Shown: in pieces, positions 1 through 10,500 of the stretch
Layout: every line of letters starts with the position of its first letter
Position numbering within the stretch: the first letter of the stretch is position 1
From: Shewanella sp. Choline-02u-19
GTDB lineage: Bacteria > Pseudomonadota > Gammaproteobacteria > Enterobacterales > Shewanellaceae
Direction of reading: 5' to 3'
Length of the DNA stretch: 64,000 nucleotides
Assembly (NCBI RefSeq): GCF_002836205.1
Contig: NZ_PJBE01000013.1
Location: 744,001 to 808,000 of the forward strand
Notes under the pieces: model-generated
The model's input: only the letters and a program-made list of their open reading frames with translations
The model's database searches: none
What the model was told of the DNA's origin: nothing
Translations under genes and position numbers: made by a program

Positions 1-388
1 TGCATATTTTGTATTACGAGATGGCGCCGCAGGGATCTTCCTTGCTGCCAGCACTTTCCCTAAGTCGCGTGAAACGCGTGGCCCATTAGTGGAAGAGCTG
101 GTGAAGTACCGAGAGCTGTTATGGCCTAAGTACGCTTTCCTTGCTGATGCACCGGTTGCTGATGATGATGGTAATTTAGCGTCTGTGCGCTTTAGCCGAA
201 AGACAAAAGAGCAATACGTTGCGACTGATGTTGATGGTAAAGCGACGGGGTGGAATGCCAAGTTTATTGACGGTAAGTGGGTTGCTGAAGCTAAGGCAAA
301 GGCAAAACCTAAAGCCAAAGCTAAGCCTAAAGCCAAAGCGAAGCCAAAGGCTAAAGCAAAACCTAAAGCAGAACCTGAAGCAGAGTAA
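1..388 (+). CDS. topA: DNA topoisomerase I, C-terminal end (partial)
   Basis: The frame is open at the left edge (codons from base 2) and ends at TAA 386-388. The visible 128 residues match the C-terminal zinc-ribbon/DNA-binding part of type IA topoisomerase I, which relaxes negative supercoils: the stretches DGAAGIFLAASTFPKSRE, FLADAPV, SRKTKEQYV and DGKATGW are typical of the proteobacterial TopA tail. The catalytic tyrosine and TOPRIM domain lie upstream of the window. The last 30 residues or so are a low-complexity Lys/Ala/Pro tail made of repeated AKAKPK units, encoded by a degenerate 18-bp DNA repeat around 286-385. This tail probably binds DNA non-specifically. A strong terminator follows. 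Confidence 0.93.
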   Translation, partial: AYFVLRDGAAGIFLAASTFPKSRETRGPLVEELVKYRELLWPKYAFLADAPVADDDGNLASVRFSRKTKEQYVATDVDGKATGWNAKFIDGKWVAEAKAKAKPKAKAKPKAKAKPKAKAKPKAEPEAE

Positions 389-411
389 TGTACTAGGTTT
401 GCAAGCTTAAT

Positions 412-440
412 AAAAAGCCCCGAATATATCGGGGCTTTTT
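412..440 (+). terminator. Rho-independent terminator after topA
   Basis: A GC-rich stem (AAAAAGCCCCGA against TCGGGGCTTTTT) with a short AT loop is followed by a T-run, 24 bases past the topA stop. It is nearly symmetrical and could also stop transcription arriving from the minus-strand gene at 537. Confidence 0.9.
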
Positions 441-536
441 AATGTCTTTTTTATACTCAAGTTGTTTGAGTATATTTGGTCAATTGTCTAGCTTCTGATT
501 AGACCAATGACCATTTTTCGCATATTGTATCAATGA

Positions 537-1313
537 CTACCACTTCCGTTTTGGCTGGAACAGCACGTCAATGTCATCTTCATCTGCTTTAGGTTTGGCA
601 ACTTGTGGCTGGGCTAATTTCTGTGCCCCCATAATCTCGTCTAACATTGTTTTAGCTTCATCGACTTTTTTTGCAATGAAAGGATCATTGGGCGTTTGTG
701 CTTTAATGGTATGCAAGGTCGACAAAGCTTTGGTGACCATCTGCTTGGCGGATCCGTACTGCTTCATAAAGCAAGCTGCTCTTCCTCTTGCAAGCATTGA
801 GTCAACGTTAATTCTAAGTTGAAGGTTGTCTATGGTCTGCTCTTCTTGGCTAAAGATAGCGGGCTCTACTCGTCCCTTATTATGCTCAGATCTGAGTATT
901 GCTTTCATTTTCTTAAGCGTCTGAACTAACGTGAGCACTTGTCTATCATTATCAGGTAGCCTAAACAGCTCAATGGCAGGAGTAGACTTAGGAGCATTGT
1001 TGAGTACTTCTATCTGGCTGCGCAAATCGTATAGTCGGCGTTCATAATCATTTTTTTGCGCAGGGGATAATGAGGCGGCAATATTGAGTGCTTCTTCTAT
1101 TCTTTTATATAGCACGAGTATTATATTACTGGAACAAGGAATAAGCCCAGTGTTAGAAAGCACATCTTCTGTTTCATCAATGATCGCCCTCTGTCGAGCA
1201 AGCTCTGTGCGTCTCTCAGCTTCCACACGTGCTTTTTGTTGTTGAATGATGCTAATGCCGATAATAAGTAGCAGTAAAACACCGATCAAGACAAAGACTG
1301 AAACGATAATCAT
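537..1313 (-). CDS. Membrane-anchored coiled-coil protein, unknown function
   Basis: 258 residues. Residues 1-22 form one hydrophobic transmembrane helix, followed directly by a charged helical region (QQQKARVEAERRTELARQR) that looks like a coiled coil. The rest is predicted helical, with a possible TPR-like segment around residues 170-220 (ARGRAACFMKQYGSAKQMV). The C-terminus is charged and ends in FQPKRKW. This suggests a cytoplasmic helical protein tethered to the inner membrane. I do not recognise a named family. It lies between topA (convergent) and cysB (divergent). The ATG at 1313 is preceded by only a weak ribosome-binding site. The frame itself is convincing because it is long and has ordinary codon use. 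Confidence 0.8.
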   Translation of the reverse strand: MIIVSVFVLIGVLLLLIIGISIIQQQKARVEAERRTELARQRAIIDETEDVLSNTGLIPCSSNIILVLYKRIEEALNIAASLSPAQKNDYERRLYDLRSQIEVLNNAPKSTPAIELFRLPDNDRQVLTLVQTLKKMKAILRSEHNKGRVEPAIFSQEEQTIDNLQLRINVDSMLARGRAACFMKQYGSAKQMVTKALSTLHTIKAQTPNDPFIAKKVDEAKTMLDEIMGAQKLAQPQVAKPKADEDDIDVLFQPKRKW

Positions 1314-1538
1314 AGAGGGTCCAAATATTTTACAGTGCTTTTAATGCTACTATAAATCAACATTCTAGGATAGTCACTTCATCATGGTTTGGCTATTATC
1401 AGTTCGCAGGAGTTGACTATTGTGCTATATTCCATTTAAGTATAATTATTCGGTTATACTATAACGAATAATTATACTAAATGCGTCATTGCTTATCTAT
1501 TCATGGATCTGTAAGCCTACCAAAGAGAAGGACTAAAG

Positions 1539-2513
1539 ATGAAGTTGCAGCAACTTAGATATATTGCAGAGGTGGTTAACCATAACCTCAATGTTTCTGC
1601 GACCGCGGAAAACCTCTATACTTCTCAACCTGGTATTAGTAAGCAAGTGCGTATGCTTGAAGATGAACTGGGTATTCAAATTTTTGGCCGTAGTGGTAAG
1701 CATTTAACCCATGTTACGCCTGCTGGTCTGCAGGTGATTAGCATCGCTAATGACATTCTGGGTAAAGTAGAAAGCATTAAGAAAGTGGCAGAGGAATACA
1801 CTAAGCCTGATCAAGGTGAATTGAATATTGCCACCACAGATACTCAAGCCCGTTATGCTTTACCGCATATTATTCAAGGATTTATTGATCGCTACCCTAA
1901 GGTTAACCTGCATATGCATCAAGGCACACCATCACAGATCAGTGAATTGGCTGCCCGTGGTGATGCAGATTTTGCCATTGCCACTGAAGCGATGCACCTT
2001 TATAGCGATCTTATTATGTTGCCGTGTTATCACTGGAACCGCTCAATAGTGGTAACCCGTGATCACCCGTTAGCCTCTAGAAGCCATATCAGCATTGAAG
2101 ATCTCGGTCGTTTCCCATTAGTCACTTATGTATTTGGTTTTGATCGCGCCTCAGAGATTGAAAAGTCATTTAACCGCGCAGGTCTTGAGCCTCGTGTTGT
2201 CTTTAGTGCAACCAGTGCCGATGTGCTTAAAACGTATGTTAGATTAGGTTTAGGTGTTGGTGTGATTGCTTCAATGGCAATAGACGAGCATATGGATAAA
2301 GATTTAGTCGCTATTGATGCAAGCCACCTGTTTGCTCACAGTACCACTAAGATTGGCTTCAGAAAGGGTAATTTTTTAAGAACTTACATGTACGACTTTA
2401 TTGAGCATTTTGCACCTCATTTAACTCGTACGGTTGTCGAAAAAGCCGTCGGTTTGCGGGATGCACAGCAGATTGAAGCGATGTTTGAAGATATGCAACT
2501 GCCAGTCAGGTAG
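1539..2513 (+). CDS. cysB: LysR-type regulator CysB
   Basis: 324 residues, the usual CysB length. The N-terminal winged helix-turn-helix (KLQQLRYIAEVVNHNLNVSA, TSQPGISKQVRMLEDELG) is the characteristic CysB/Cbl version, followed by a substrate-binding-protein-like effector domain (about residues 90-300). CysB activates sulfate uptake and cysteine biosynthesis genes in response to N-acetylserine or O-acetylserine. The start is fixed by a good ribosome-binding site (GAGAAGGA, eight bases upstream). The gene is monocistronic, ends before an inverted repeat (2521-2539, CAATGACG and its complement) and converges on sdaA across a shared terminator. Linkage to topA is common in Shewanella and Vibrio. 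Confidence 0.95.
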   Translation: MKLQQLRYIAEVVNHNLNVSATAENLYTSQPGISKQVRMLEDELGIQIFGRSGKHLTHVTPAGLQVISIANDILGKVESIKKVAEEYTKPDQGELNIATTDTQARYALPHIIQGFIDRYPKVNLHMHQGTPSQISELAARGDADFAIATEAMHLYSDLIMLPCYHWNRSIVVTRDHPLASRSHISIEDLGRFPLVTYVFGFDRASEIEKSFNRAGLEPRVVFSATSADVLKTYVRLGLGVGVIASMAIDEHMDKDLVAIDASHLFAHSTTKIGFRKGNFLRTYMYDFIEHFAPHLTRTVVEKAVGLRDAQQIEAMFEDMQLPVR

Positions 2514-2563
2514 TTAAGCTCAATGACGAACCGTCATTGAGTCAACAGCGTTCAATAGCCCAT

Positions 2564-2592
2564 AAAAAAACCTCGCAATAGCGAGGTTTTTT
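2564..2592. terminator. Bidirectional terminator between cysB and sdaA
   Basis: The stem ACCTCGC-AATA-GCGAGGT is flanked by A7 on the left and T6 on the right, so it can work for both convergent genes. Confidence 0.92.
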
Positions 2593-2608
2593 ATGGAAAG
2601 AGTGTGAA

Positions 2609-3985
2609 TTAACACTCTACGATATTAACAGCCAAGCCACCTTTAGCGGTTTCTTTATACTTGCTACGCATATCTTTACCGGTATCCATCATCGTCTTGA
2701 TGACTTTGTCTAGAGACACTTTGTGGTTACCATCTCCGCGCATTGCCATGCGCGAAGCGTTAATGGCTTTAACTGCGCCCATTGCGTTACGTTCAATGCA
2801 GGGAACTTGTACTAAACCACCGACAGGATCGCACGTTAAGCCCAAGTTATGCTCCATGCCGATTTCAGCGGCATTTTCAACATGTTCTATAGTACCGCCC
2901 ATGATCTCGGTTAACGCAGCTGCGGCCATTGAACAAGCCACACCGACTTCGCCTTGGCAGCCGACTTCAGCACCTGAGATTGATGCGTTCTTTTTGTAAA
3001 GAATACCAATAGCAGCTGCAGTAAGCAGGTAACGACAACAAACGTCCATATCCACTTCTTGCACGAACATATCGTAATAGCTAAGGACGGCTGGAATGAT
3101 GCCTGCTGCGCCGTTTGTGGGAGCGGTGACAACGCGATCGCCAGCCGCATTTTGCTCATTGACTGAAAGCGCAAATAAGTCTACCCAGTCCATGGCAGTA
3201 AAAGGATCTACCACGCTTTTACCTTCCGCTTTTAAGCGACGATAAAGCGATGGCGCACGGCGTCTTAGCTTTAATCCACCGGGCAAGATACCCTCTTTTT
3301 GGTAACCACGTTCAACACAGGACTTCATGGTTTGCCAAATTTCCCAAAGCTGTTTCTGTATGGCGTCAGAGTCATTGATACTGAGCTCATTAGCCATCAT
3401 TAATGATGAAATACTAAAGCCGTTTTCGGTACAGAGTTCAAGAAGTTGTTGAGCTGACTCAAAATCATAAGGAGCAGATTTGATGGGGGTAGCTGGAGAG
3501 GCATCTTGGGCTTTGATTTCATCTTCATCCAAAATAAAGCCACCACCAACAGAGTAGTAGGTACGCTCATAGATGCATTTCCCGTCAGTATAAGCATAAA
3601 GGGTCATGGCATTAGCATGAGCGGGTAGGCTTTTGCGTCGATGGTAGGTGACACCGTTTGCACGAGAAAATTTCACTTCACGGCCATCACTCAACAATAG
3701 CTTTTCATTATTGCTAACATTTTCTAAAATAGCGTCAATCTTATCGGTATCAACGGTATCAGGTGCTTCTCCCATCAAGCCGAGTATAACGGCTTTACCG
3801 GTGCCATGGCCTTTACCTGTTTGACCTAATGAACCGAACAGCTCTGAACGTAACTCATCAATCGTTTCAAAAAGACCTTGTTTGGTGAGATCTTTAATAA
3901 ATATGTTACCCGCTTTCATCGGGCCTACAGTATGTGAACTTGATGGGCCAATGCCTATCTTGAACATGTCGAATACACTAATCAT
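2609..3985 (-). CDS. sdaA: L-serine ammonia-lyase (iron-sulfur type)
   Basis: 458 residues, the size of single-chain [4Fe-4S] L-serine dehydratases. It deaminates L-serine to pyruvate and ammonia. The N-terminal beta domain begins with the family motif MISVFDMFKIGIGPSSSHT. The C-terminal alpha domain has the cluster-ligand cysteines in GCQGEVGVACSMAA and LGLTCDPVGGLVQVPCIERN, and the glycine-rich APTNGAAGIIPAV motif. All key elements are present and the gene is intact. Paralogues sdaA and sdaB cannot be told apart from sequence alone. It is transcribed alone and converges on cysB. A 380-bp AT-rich region separates it from divergent nagZ and must hold both promoters. Confidence 0.95.
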   Translation of the reverse strand: MISVFDMFKIGIGPSSSHTVGPMKAGNIFIKDLTKQGLFETIDELRSELFGSLGQTGKGHGTGKAVILGLMGEAPDTVDTDKIDAILENVSNNEKLLLSDGREVKFSRANGVTYHRRKSLPAHANAMTLYAYTDGKCIYERTYYSVGGGFILDEDEIKAQDASPATPIKSAPYDFESAQQLLELCTENGFSISSLMMANELSINDSDAIQKQLWEIWQTMKSCVERGYQKEGILPGGLKLRRRAPSLYRRLKAEGKSVVDPFTAMDWVDLFALSVNEQNAAGDRVVTAPTNGAAGIIPAVLSYYDMFVQEVDMDVCCRYLLTAAAIGILYKKNASISGAEVGCQGEVGVACSMAAAALTEIMGGTIEHVENAAEIGMEHNLGLTCDPVGGLVQVPCIERNAMGAVKAINASRMAMRGDGNHKVSLDKVIKTMMDTGKDMRSKYKETAKGGLAVNIVEC

Positions 3986-4365
3986 GCTAAACCTTTATTG
4001 TTCTAGTTATACCCAATATCACTAAGATCATTACCGTGTGGTTAATTGAACATATGGTTGTATATGTCGATTAATCAGCGTAAAAAACTTATGCTTAATG
4101 TTAATCTTAGTTGCTTGAATTAATTGGTGTAAAAAGTATCCCATACTTTTTCTTTTTATATAGCATTAGTTTTTTTTAATTTAGTTATAAAGCATTAGAA
4201 AAACTAATTTTGGTGTGGCATGTGTAATTTGTAATGTCACGTTTAGCTTTACGCGAATAAAGCATTATTTAACAATGATATGGGTTGTTATTCTTGAACC
4301 TTTTTTGCGTTTTTTTGCTCCTTTTTTTGCATGGGTACTACCCTTAATGAATTTTTAGAGGTCAT
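3986..4365. promoter_or_regulatory. Divergent intergenic region sdaA/nagZ
   Basis: 380 bases of AT-rich DNA with long T-runs around 4140-4200 and 4300-4330. It must contain the promoters for sdaA (leftward) and nagZ (rightward). A ribosome-binding site AGAGGT lies just before the nagZ ATG. I see no open frame, no strong hairpin and no binding site I can name with confidence. Confidence 0.5.
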
Positions 4366-5379
4366 ATGAGTTATTTGATGTTAGATGTTGAGTCAACATT
4401 TTTAAGTGATGATGAAGCAAAACAACTATCCCACCCAATGATTGGTGGCCTTATCTTGTTTAGCCGTAACTATGCCGATCGCAACCAATTGATACTGCTC
4501 ATTCAGTCTATAAGGGCTGTTCGTGCTGATATTTTAATTGCGGTCGACCAAGAGGGGGGGCGGGTACAACGTTTTAGAGACGATTTCACCATATTACCCG
4601 CAATGGGCGATATATTACCTGCGGCTAAAGGCGATCTCAGACTGGCAAGCGCTTGGGCGACAGAGCTTGGATTTTTAATGGCAATAGAGCTACTCGCAAT
4701 CGATATCGATTTGAGCTTTGCCCCTGTGCTTGATCTCAATGGTGTTAGCCAAGTGATTGGCAAGCGTAGTTTTAGTGATAATAAAGCTGAGGTCGAATTA
4801 CTCGCAAATGCATTTATTACTGGAATGGAGCAAGCTGGAATGGCAAGTGTGGGTAAGCATTTTCCAGGGCATGGCAGTGTCGAGGCTGATTCGCACATCG
4901 CTAAACCAGTTGACTTAAGATCAAAAGAGGCTATTTTTGCTAATGACATGCAGCCGTTTAAACAGCTGATAGCGAAGGAACGACTGCAAGGGATCATGCC
5001 TGCACATGTTATTTATCCTAATGTTGATGCAAACCCCGCTGGCTTCTCTACTTTTTGGCTGCAAGATGTGCTGCGTAAAGAACTTGGGTTTAGCGGCGTG
5101 ATCTTCTCTGATGACCTAGGGATGAAAGGAGCCGCTGTTGCTGGAGGCTATTGTGCGCGGGCGCAGGCTGCCATTGATGCAGGTTGCAACATGATATTGG
5201 TCTGTAACGACAGTTTAGGCGCTACCGAAGTACTCCATGGTGTTAAATGGCCTAAGCAAGAGCAAGAGATCACTGCTAACCAGTTAAAACCTAATTTGTT
5301 GGTTGTGGCGAATGCACTGCAAGATAATGAACGTTGGGAAAAAGCGAAGGCAATTGCTGCTAAAATTTTAAAAAATTGA
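4366..5379 (+). CDS. nagZ: Beta-N-acetylhexosaminidase NagZ
   Basis: 337 residues, family GH3, the normal length for NagZ. This cytoplasmic enzyme removes N-acetylglucosamine from anhydro-muropeptides during peptidoglycan recycling. Diagnostic motifs are the substrate loop GKHFPGHGSVEADSH, carrying the general acid/base histidine, and FSDDLGMKGA, carrying the catalytic aspartate. AVDQEGGRVQR and IMPAHVIYPNVD are also typical. Its product feeds AmpG/AmpD-type recycling and beta-lactamase induction in other bacteria. It is followed after 78 bases by ycfP, an arrangement conserved in enterobacteria and Shewanella, suggesting co-transcription. Confidence 0.96.
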   Translation: MSYLMLDVESTFLSDDEAKQLSHPMIGGLILFSRNYADRNQLILLIQSIRAVRADILIAVDQEGGRVQRFRDDFTILPAMGDILPAAKGDLRLASAWATELGFLMAIELLAIDIDLSFAPVLDLNGVSQVIGKRSFSDNKAEVELLANAFITGMEQAGMASVGKHFPGHGSVEADSHIAKPVDLRSKEAIFANDMQPFKQLIAKERLQGIMPAHVIYPNVDANPAGFSTFWLQDVLRKELGFSGVIFSDDLGMKGAAVAGGYCARAQAAIDAGCNMILVCNDSLGATEVLHGVKWPKQEQEITANQLKPNLLVVANALQDNERWEKAKAIAAKILKN

Positions 5380-5457
5380 TGCAGCGCAACGAACTCTATC
5401 GCTTAGCTTGTTAGGTTAGCTCTTATTAATATACTCGCATAGACAGAGGAGCGTTAT

Positions 5458-5997
5458 ATGATCCTGTATTTACATGGGTTTGATGCAACCAGCCCCGGTA
5501 ATCACGATAAAATGCGTCAACTGCAATTTATTGACGAAGATGTGCGTTTGGTTAGTTACAGTACGCAGCATCCTAGAAATGATATGCAGTATTTATTGAA
5601 TGAAGTTAGCAAACATATTATTGCTTCAGAGGATACATCACCGCTAATCATAGGTGTGGGTTTAGGGGCTTTTTGGGCGGAAAGGATAGGATTTTTAAAC
5701 AAGATTAAGTCGGTATTGATTAATCCTAACCTCGCCCCACAACATAATATGGTTAACAGAATAGACAGGCCCGAAGAGTACACCGATATTGCCAATAAAT
5801 GTGTCACTGATTTCCGCGAGCTAAACCGTCAAAAAGCACTTTGTATTTTATCGCGAAATGATGAAGTTAATGATAACGATGCTACTGCTAATCAATTACA
5901 AGATTATTACGATATCGTATGGGATGAAGAACAGAGCCACAAGTTTACTTCGCTTGCTGCGCGGTTAAATAGGATCAAGGCTTTTAAAGCTGGTTAA
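5458..5997 (+). CDS. ycfP: YcfP family alpha/beta-hydrolase-like protein
   Basis: 179 residues, matching UPF0227/YcfP in length and in the opening MILYLHGFDATSPGNHDKM. The fold is a small alpha/beta hydrolase, but the usual GxSxG elbow is replaced by GVGLGAFWAE, so the nucleophile serine is absent and a hydrolase activity is doubtful. The cellular role is unknown. It sits directly downstream of nagZ with a clear ribosome-binding site (AGAGGAG) and ends before a hairpin terminator at 6022-6053. Confidence 0.88.
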   Translation: MILYLHGFDATSPGNHDKMRQLQFIDEDVRLVSYSTQHPRNDMQYLLNEVSKHIIASEDTSPLIIGVGLGAFWAERIGFLNKIKSVLINPNLAPQHNMVNRIDRPEEYTDIANKCVTDFRELNRQKALCILSRNDEVNDNDATANQLQDYYDIVWDEEQSHKFTSLAARLNRIKAFKAG

Positions 5998-6021
5998 GCT
6001 ATTTTATCGATAGGTGATTGT

Positions 6022-6053
6022 AATCCACTAAAGCCATTTGAATTTAGTGGATT
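6022..6053 (+). terminator. Hairpin terminator after ycfP
   Basis: An 11-bp perfect stem (AATCCACTAAA with TTTAGTGGATT) and a 10-base loop, with only a short T-rich tail. It closes the nagZ-ycfP unit. Confidence 0.65.
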
Positions 6054-6196
6054 TATGTGTCTGCACAACTTTGCTCAATGGTGAACTATAGGCTAAGTTG
6101 TTAAAAGCAGCCTAAGCCTTGCGCTGGGTGAATGAGTGGTTAGCAGCAAACATTATTCTCTCTACATAGACTGATATTACGGAGTGGGTGTTAATT

Positions 6197-6472
6197 ATGA
6201 AGCGCGTCATTATTAAGATCACTGGAAAGGTTCAAGGTGTCTCTTTTCGTCAAAAAACATTGCTTCAAGCGACGACACTGGGTCTAACCGGTTATGTGAG
6301 TAATATTGCTGATGGCTCAGTTCAAGTGCTTGCACAAGGTAGCTACCCTGCAGTTGATAAGTTGATTAATTGGTGTCAAAGCGGCGCACCGCTAGCCAAA
6401 GTCGATAGGGTTTATGTTGAAGATGACGAGGCAGATGATATCTACCTCGACTTTTCTATTGTGCAGTTGTAG
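6197..6472 (+). CDS. acyP: Acylphosphatase
   Basis: 91 residues, family-typical. It hydrolyses the carboxyl-phosphate bond of acylphosphates. The signature GKVQGVSFR ends in the catalytic arginine (R18), and GYVSN supplies the catalytic asparagine (N36). The longer frame from GTG 6188 is less likely: GGAG at 6181-6184 is only three bases from that GTG, and the family aligns from MKRVIIKITG at 6197. The spacing to 6197 (12 bases) is long but usable. It stands alone between ycfP and the convergent csiV. Confidence 0.93.
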   Translation: MKRVIIKITGKVQGVSFRQKTLLQATTLGLTGYVSNIADGSVQVLAQGSYPAVDKLINWCQSGAPLAKVDRVYVEDDEADDIYLDFSIVQL

Positions 6473-6508
6473 TGAGCGATACCCAACACGTTGGGGAATA
6501 TATTCGCT

Positions 6509-7516
6509 TTAAAAGCGGTTTGCTTCACTGGTGCTACTGATACGATTCGTCATATCAATCTCAGTTTGCGCGGTAGGTTGTTCCATTTTTCGGATCTGAA
6601 TGATCATTCCCATCTTCGGGTGGTCAAAGTAATGCACTTCGTCGCTTCTAACGCGCCTATTTTGATTCATAGGAATCGAATACAAAAAGGGAGTGGTTAC
6701 AGATCCAGTTTCCGCAGTGAGGTTATCACTGCTAAAACTTTCTGGGTCGTGATAAGCCAAGGTAACCGTTTTCTCACCCTCCTGACGTAAATTAAACGCA
6801 GTTTCTATGAACAGATAATGTTCAAGATAGATGTTAAGAGTTCCATCTAGCTTCCATACTGGTTTTTTGGTATCAGCTAATAAACCACTGCTCATAAAAT
6901 CAAACTGTGGCAATTCGTCGTTTAAATTACTGAGCTGCAGTGGTTGTCCATTTTGCTCATAATCCTTGGAGTAATCATTTCCAGAATATAATTTAACGGG
7001 AATGGCTTTGTTTCTTGGAAGCATGGATTGCTGCCATGTCATATGCAGTAGGCTTTTATTGCCTTTCTCTCGTTTTAATGTCGCGATAATGTCTTTAAAT
7101 TGGCTTTGGCTTTCTGCCAATAAAACAGCGCCATCGCCTAAATAAGCGGTCGCGGGTTTAGGTGCTGCAATCAGCATCGGGATGTCCGCTACCGATTTAA
7201 CTTGGTTATTTGAGTTAAGCTGCTCATTACAATTTAGGCTGTCAGTTGCCCAATCCGCAGAGGTACAGCCATTAAGCCCCATATTAACTGCGGTTAAATC
7301 AGTACTCACCATCGGGGTAATAAAATCGACAGTTTTACGTTGACGTGAGTTAATGACTTCATCTGGCCATTGCTCAGTTGTAGGCGCGTTGTGCTCATAT
7401 AGGTAGATCTCGACTTCAAACCAGCGCTCTTCTTGGGCAAAGGCTGTTGTCGACAGACTAGAAATAACGCTAGCAGCGAGGGCGATTATTAACTTATTTG
7501 TTGATAGTCTAAACAC
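6509..7516 (-). CDS. csiV: CsiV family periplasmic protein
   Basis: 335 residues. An N-terminal signal peptide ends near residue 27 (STTAFA^QEERWFEVE). The mature opening RWFEVEIYLYEH, the position directly after mfd and the length match CsiV, a periplasmic peptidoglycan-binding protein shown in Vibrio cholerae to be needed for PBP1A/LpoA-dependent wall synthesis. That role is carried over by homology. Only two bases separate it from the mfd stop, so the two are almost surely co-transcribed and probably translationally coupled. No catalytic motif is visible. Confidence 0.85.
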   Translation of the reverse strand: MFRLSTNKLIIALAASVISSLSTTAFAQEERWFEVEIYLYEHNAPTTEQWPDEVINSRQRKTVDFITPMVSTDLTAVNMGLNGCTSADWATDSLNCNEQLNSNNQVKSVADIPMLIAAPKPATAYLGDGAVLLAESQSQFKDIIATLKREKGNKSLLHMTWQQSMLPRNKAIPVKLYSGNDYSKDYEQNGQPLQLSNLNDELPQFDFMSSGLLADTKKPVWKLDGTLNIYLEHYLFIETAFNLRQEGEKTVTLAYHDPESFSSDNLTAETGSVTTPFLYSIPMNQNRRVRSDEVHYFDHPKMGMIIQIRKMEQPTAQTEIDMTNRISSTSEANRF

Positions 7517-7518
7517 GA

Positions 7519-10500
7519 TTATTCTCCAATGCGATGTTGAGACAACTGTTCAAGTAACAGTTTTATGAGTGCTAGCCTATCTTTGGCTGATTCTGATGGC
7601 ATGCTGAATTTTAGCTTATTGGGGCCATCCATTCGATATATTTGCGGCTGGTTCTGTAATAAACCAATAATAAAGGTGGGATCCACTTTATTATTGTCGC
7701 CAAATTCTATGCTACCACCTTTTGCATGCATTTCGATCTTTCGAAGACCCAGTTGCGTAGCAAGGTGCTTATAGAGTGTTAGCGCCATTAGGTTCTTAGT
7801 GGGCTCGGGCAACATACCGAAACGGTCAATAAACTCAACTTTTAATTCATCGACGGCTTTCTCTGTTTTACAGTTAGCGATGCGTTTGTATAGCGAAAGA
7901 CGCATATTAACATCGCTGACATAATCTTCAGGTAATAGGGCTGGGATCCGCAACTCGATTTCACTTTGTTGACGTAGCATCTGATCGAGAGACGGTTCTT
8001 TACCGTCTTTGAGCATCTTAACGGCCTCTTCAAGCATCTCCATATAAAGGGTGAAACCTATCTTAGAGATATGACCACTTTGCTCGTCACCGAGCAATTC
8101 GCCTGCGCCGCGGATCTCTAAATCCTGGGTGGCCAACATAAATCCAGCACCAAGATCTTCGAGTGCGCCAATGGCTTCTAATCGCTTACGCGCATCTTTA
8201 GTCATACTTTTAGGATGTGGTGTCATCAAATAGGCATATGCTTGGTGATGCGAGCGACCAACACGGCCTCGCAATTGATGCAGCTGCGCTAAACCAAACT
8301 TGTCTGCCCGTTCAATTACGATGGTGTTTGCTGATGGAACATCAATACCGGTTTCAATAATCGTGGTACAGACTAATACATTAAAGCGTTGATGATAAAA
8401 ATCAGACATCACTCGCTCGAGTTCGCGTTCACGCATCTGTCCGTGTGCAGTTACAACACGTGCTTCGGGTAGCAGCTCACTGATTTCTGCAGCCCTTTTT
8501 TCAATCGTTTCCACGCTATTATGTAAGAAATAGACTTGGCCACCACGTAAAATCTCACGAAGGAGCGCTTCTCTAATCGTAGCTTCATCATATTCACGGA
8601 TAAAGGTTTTTACGGCTAAACGCTTGGCGGGGGGGGTGGCGATAATCGACAAGTCACGCATGCCTGACATCGCCATGTTTAATGTGCGTGGGATCGGCGT
8701 GGCGGTAAGGGTAAGGATATCGACATTGGCACGCAGTGCCTTAATCTTCTCTTTTTGTCGCACGCCAAAACGGTGCTCTTCGTCAATAACCAGTAAGCCT
8801 AAGTTCTCGAACTTAGCCTCTGATTGCAACAGCTTGTGAGTACCTATCACAATATCCACTTTGCCATTGGTTAAGTCTTTCATGACCTGGGTTTGTTCTT
8901 TGGCTGTTTTGAAACGTGACATAACCTCTATCTTAAAAGGCCAATCAGCAAAACGGTCTTGGAAATTTTCGAAATGTTGCTGTGCAAGTAGAGTCGTTGG
9001 GACCAGAATGGCCACTTGTTTACCGTCATTAACGGCCACAAATGCGGCGCGCATCGCCACTTCTGTTTTACCGAAACCCACATCGCCACAGACTAATCTA
9101 TCCATTGCCATGGGGGTGCGCATATCTTCTATAACTGCTGATATCGCAGTTTCTTGATCGACGGTTTCTTCAAACGGGAAGCTACCGGCAAATTGTGCGT
9201 ACTCTTCTTGGTCAATATGACAAGCCTCACCCGGCCTTGATTGCCTGCGGGCATAAACATCTAATAATTCAGCCGCAACGTCACGAATTTTCTCAATGGC
9301 TTTGCGTTTCGCTTTAGTCCAGCTTTCGTTGCCTAACTTATTGAGGTTTGCCTCTTCATCGGGGCCAACACTGTAGCGACTGATGAGGTGTAAAGAGGAC
9401 ACGGGAACATAAAGTTTGTCACCGCCAGAATACTCAAGCACGAGATATTCGGCAACAAGCCCACCGGTATCAAGTGTTTCTAGGCCTTGATAGCGCGCTA
9501 CACCATGATCTAGATGGACTATTGGTTGGCCCACTTTTAGCTCAGCAAGGTTTTTAACCAGTGCATCACTACTGATCTGGCGTTGTTTGTCTCGACGGCG
9601 GCGCTGCGATATGCGTTGACCAAACAGCTCCGTTTCGCAAATTAAGCTGAATTTTCCACCGGTCTTTTTCTCAATCACACAACCTTGAGACAGGGGTGAA
9701 ACAATCAGCCCTAATTTGGTTTTACTGGCAGCAAATTCGTTAAAGTGGCTAAATAGCGTTGGCTTTAGTTTTATCTTACCGAGCAGCTCTAAAAGGGCTT
9801 CACGGCGACCTTCTGATTCGGCACTGAATAACATCCTCTCGCCTAAGGCGGCATACTCTTCAAGGAGCAAAAGAGGTTGTTTCAGTTTATGATTTGCAGC
9901 TAGGTCAGGCAGTTTTAATGCTTTTGCCTCAATTGCGGTACCGGTAAAAGGCGCTGTCTTTAACTGAAATCTTGGCAATCCTTTAAAGGCGCTAAAGATC
10001 TGTTCTGTCAAAAGGTAAAGCTCTTGCGGGCTTAATAAAGGCCGCAGTGGATCCACGCGTCTATCTTCATAGCGAGTTTCAACTTCATGCAGATGAGCTT
10101 GGGTGGCAGTCTCAATATCACCGACAGTGATTAATTGCGTTTTTTCTGGCAAATAATCGAACAGACTCGCAGTGTCATCAAAAAACAACGGCAGGTAATT
10201 TTCTATTCCTGCGGGCATGGTCTTTTTACTGACCATTTGATAAATAGAGCCAGGTTCTTTGACGAGAACCTCAAATCGGCGACGATAACGCTGTCTAAAG
10301 CCTTCAATGGCAGCATTGTCAGTGGGAAACTCTTTCGCGGGCAGCAGTCGAATCGATGGTAGCTCGTGGCTAGAACGTTGGGTTTCTGGATCGAAATGTC
10401 GAATAGATTCGACTTCGTCATCAAATAGCTCAATACGAAATGGCTGATTTGATCCCATAGGGAAAATATCGATAATCGAACCACGAACCGCAAACTCACC

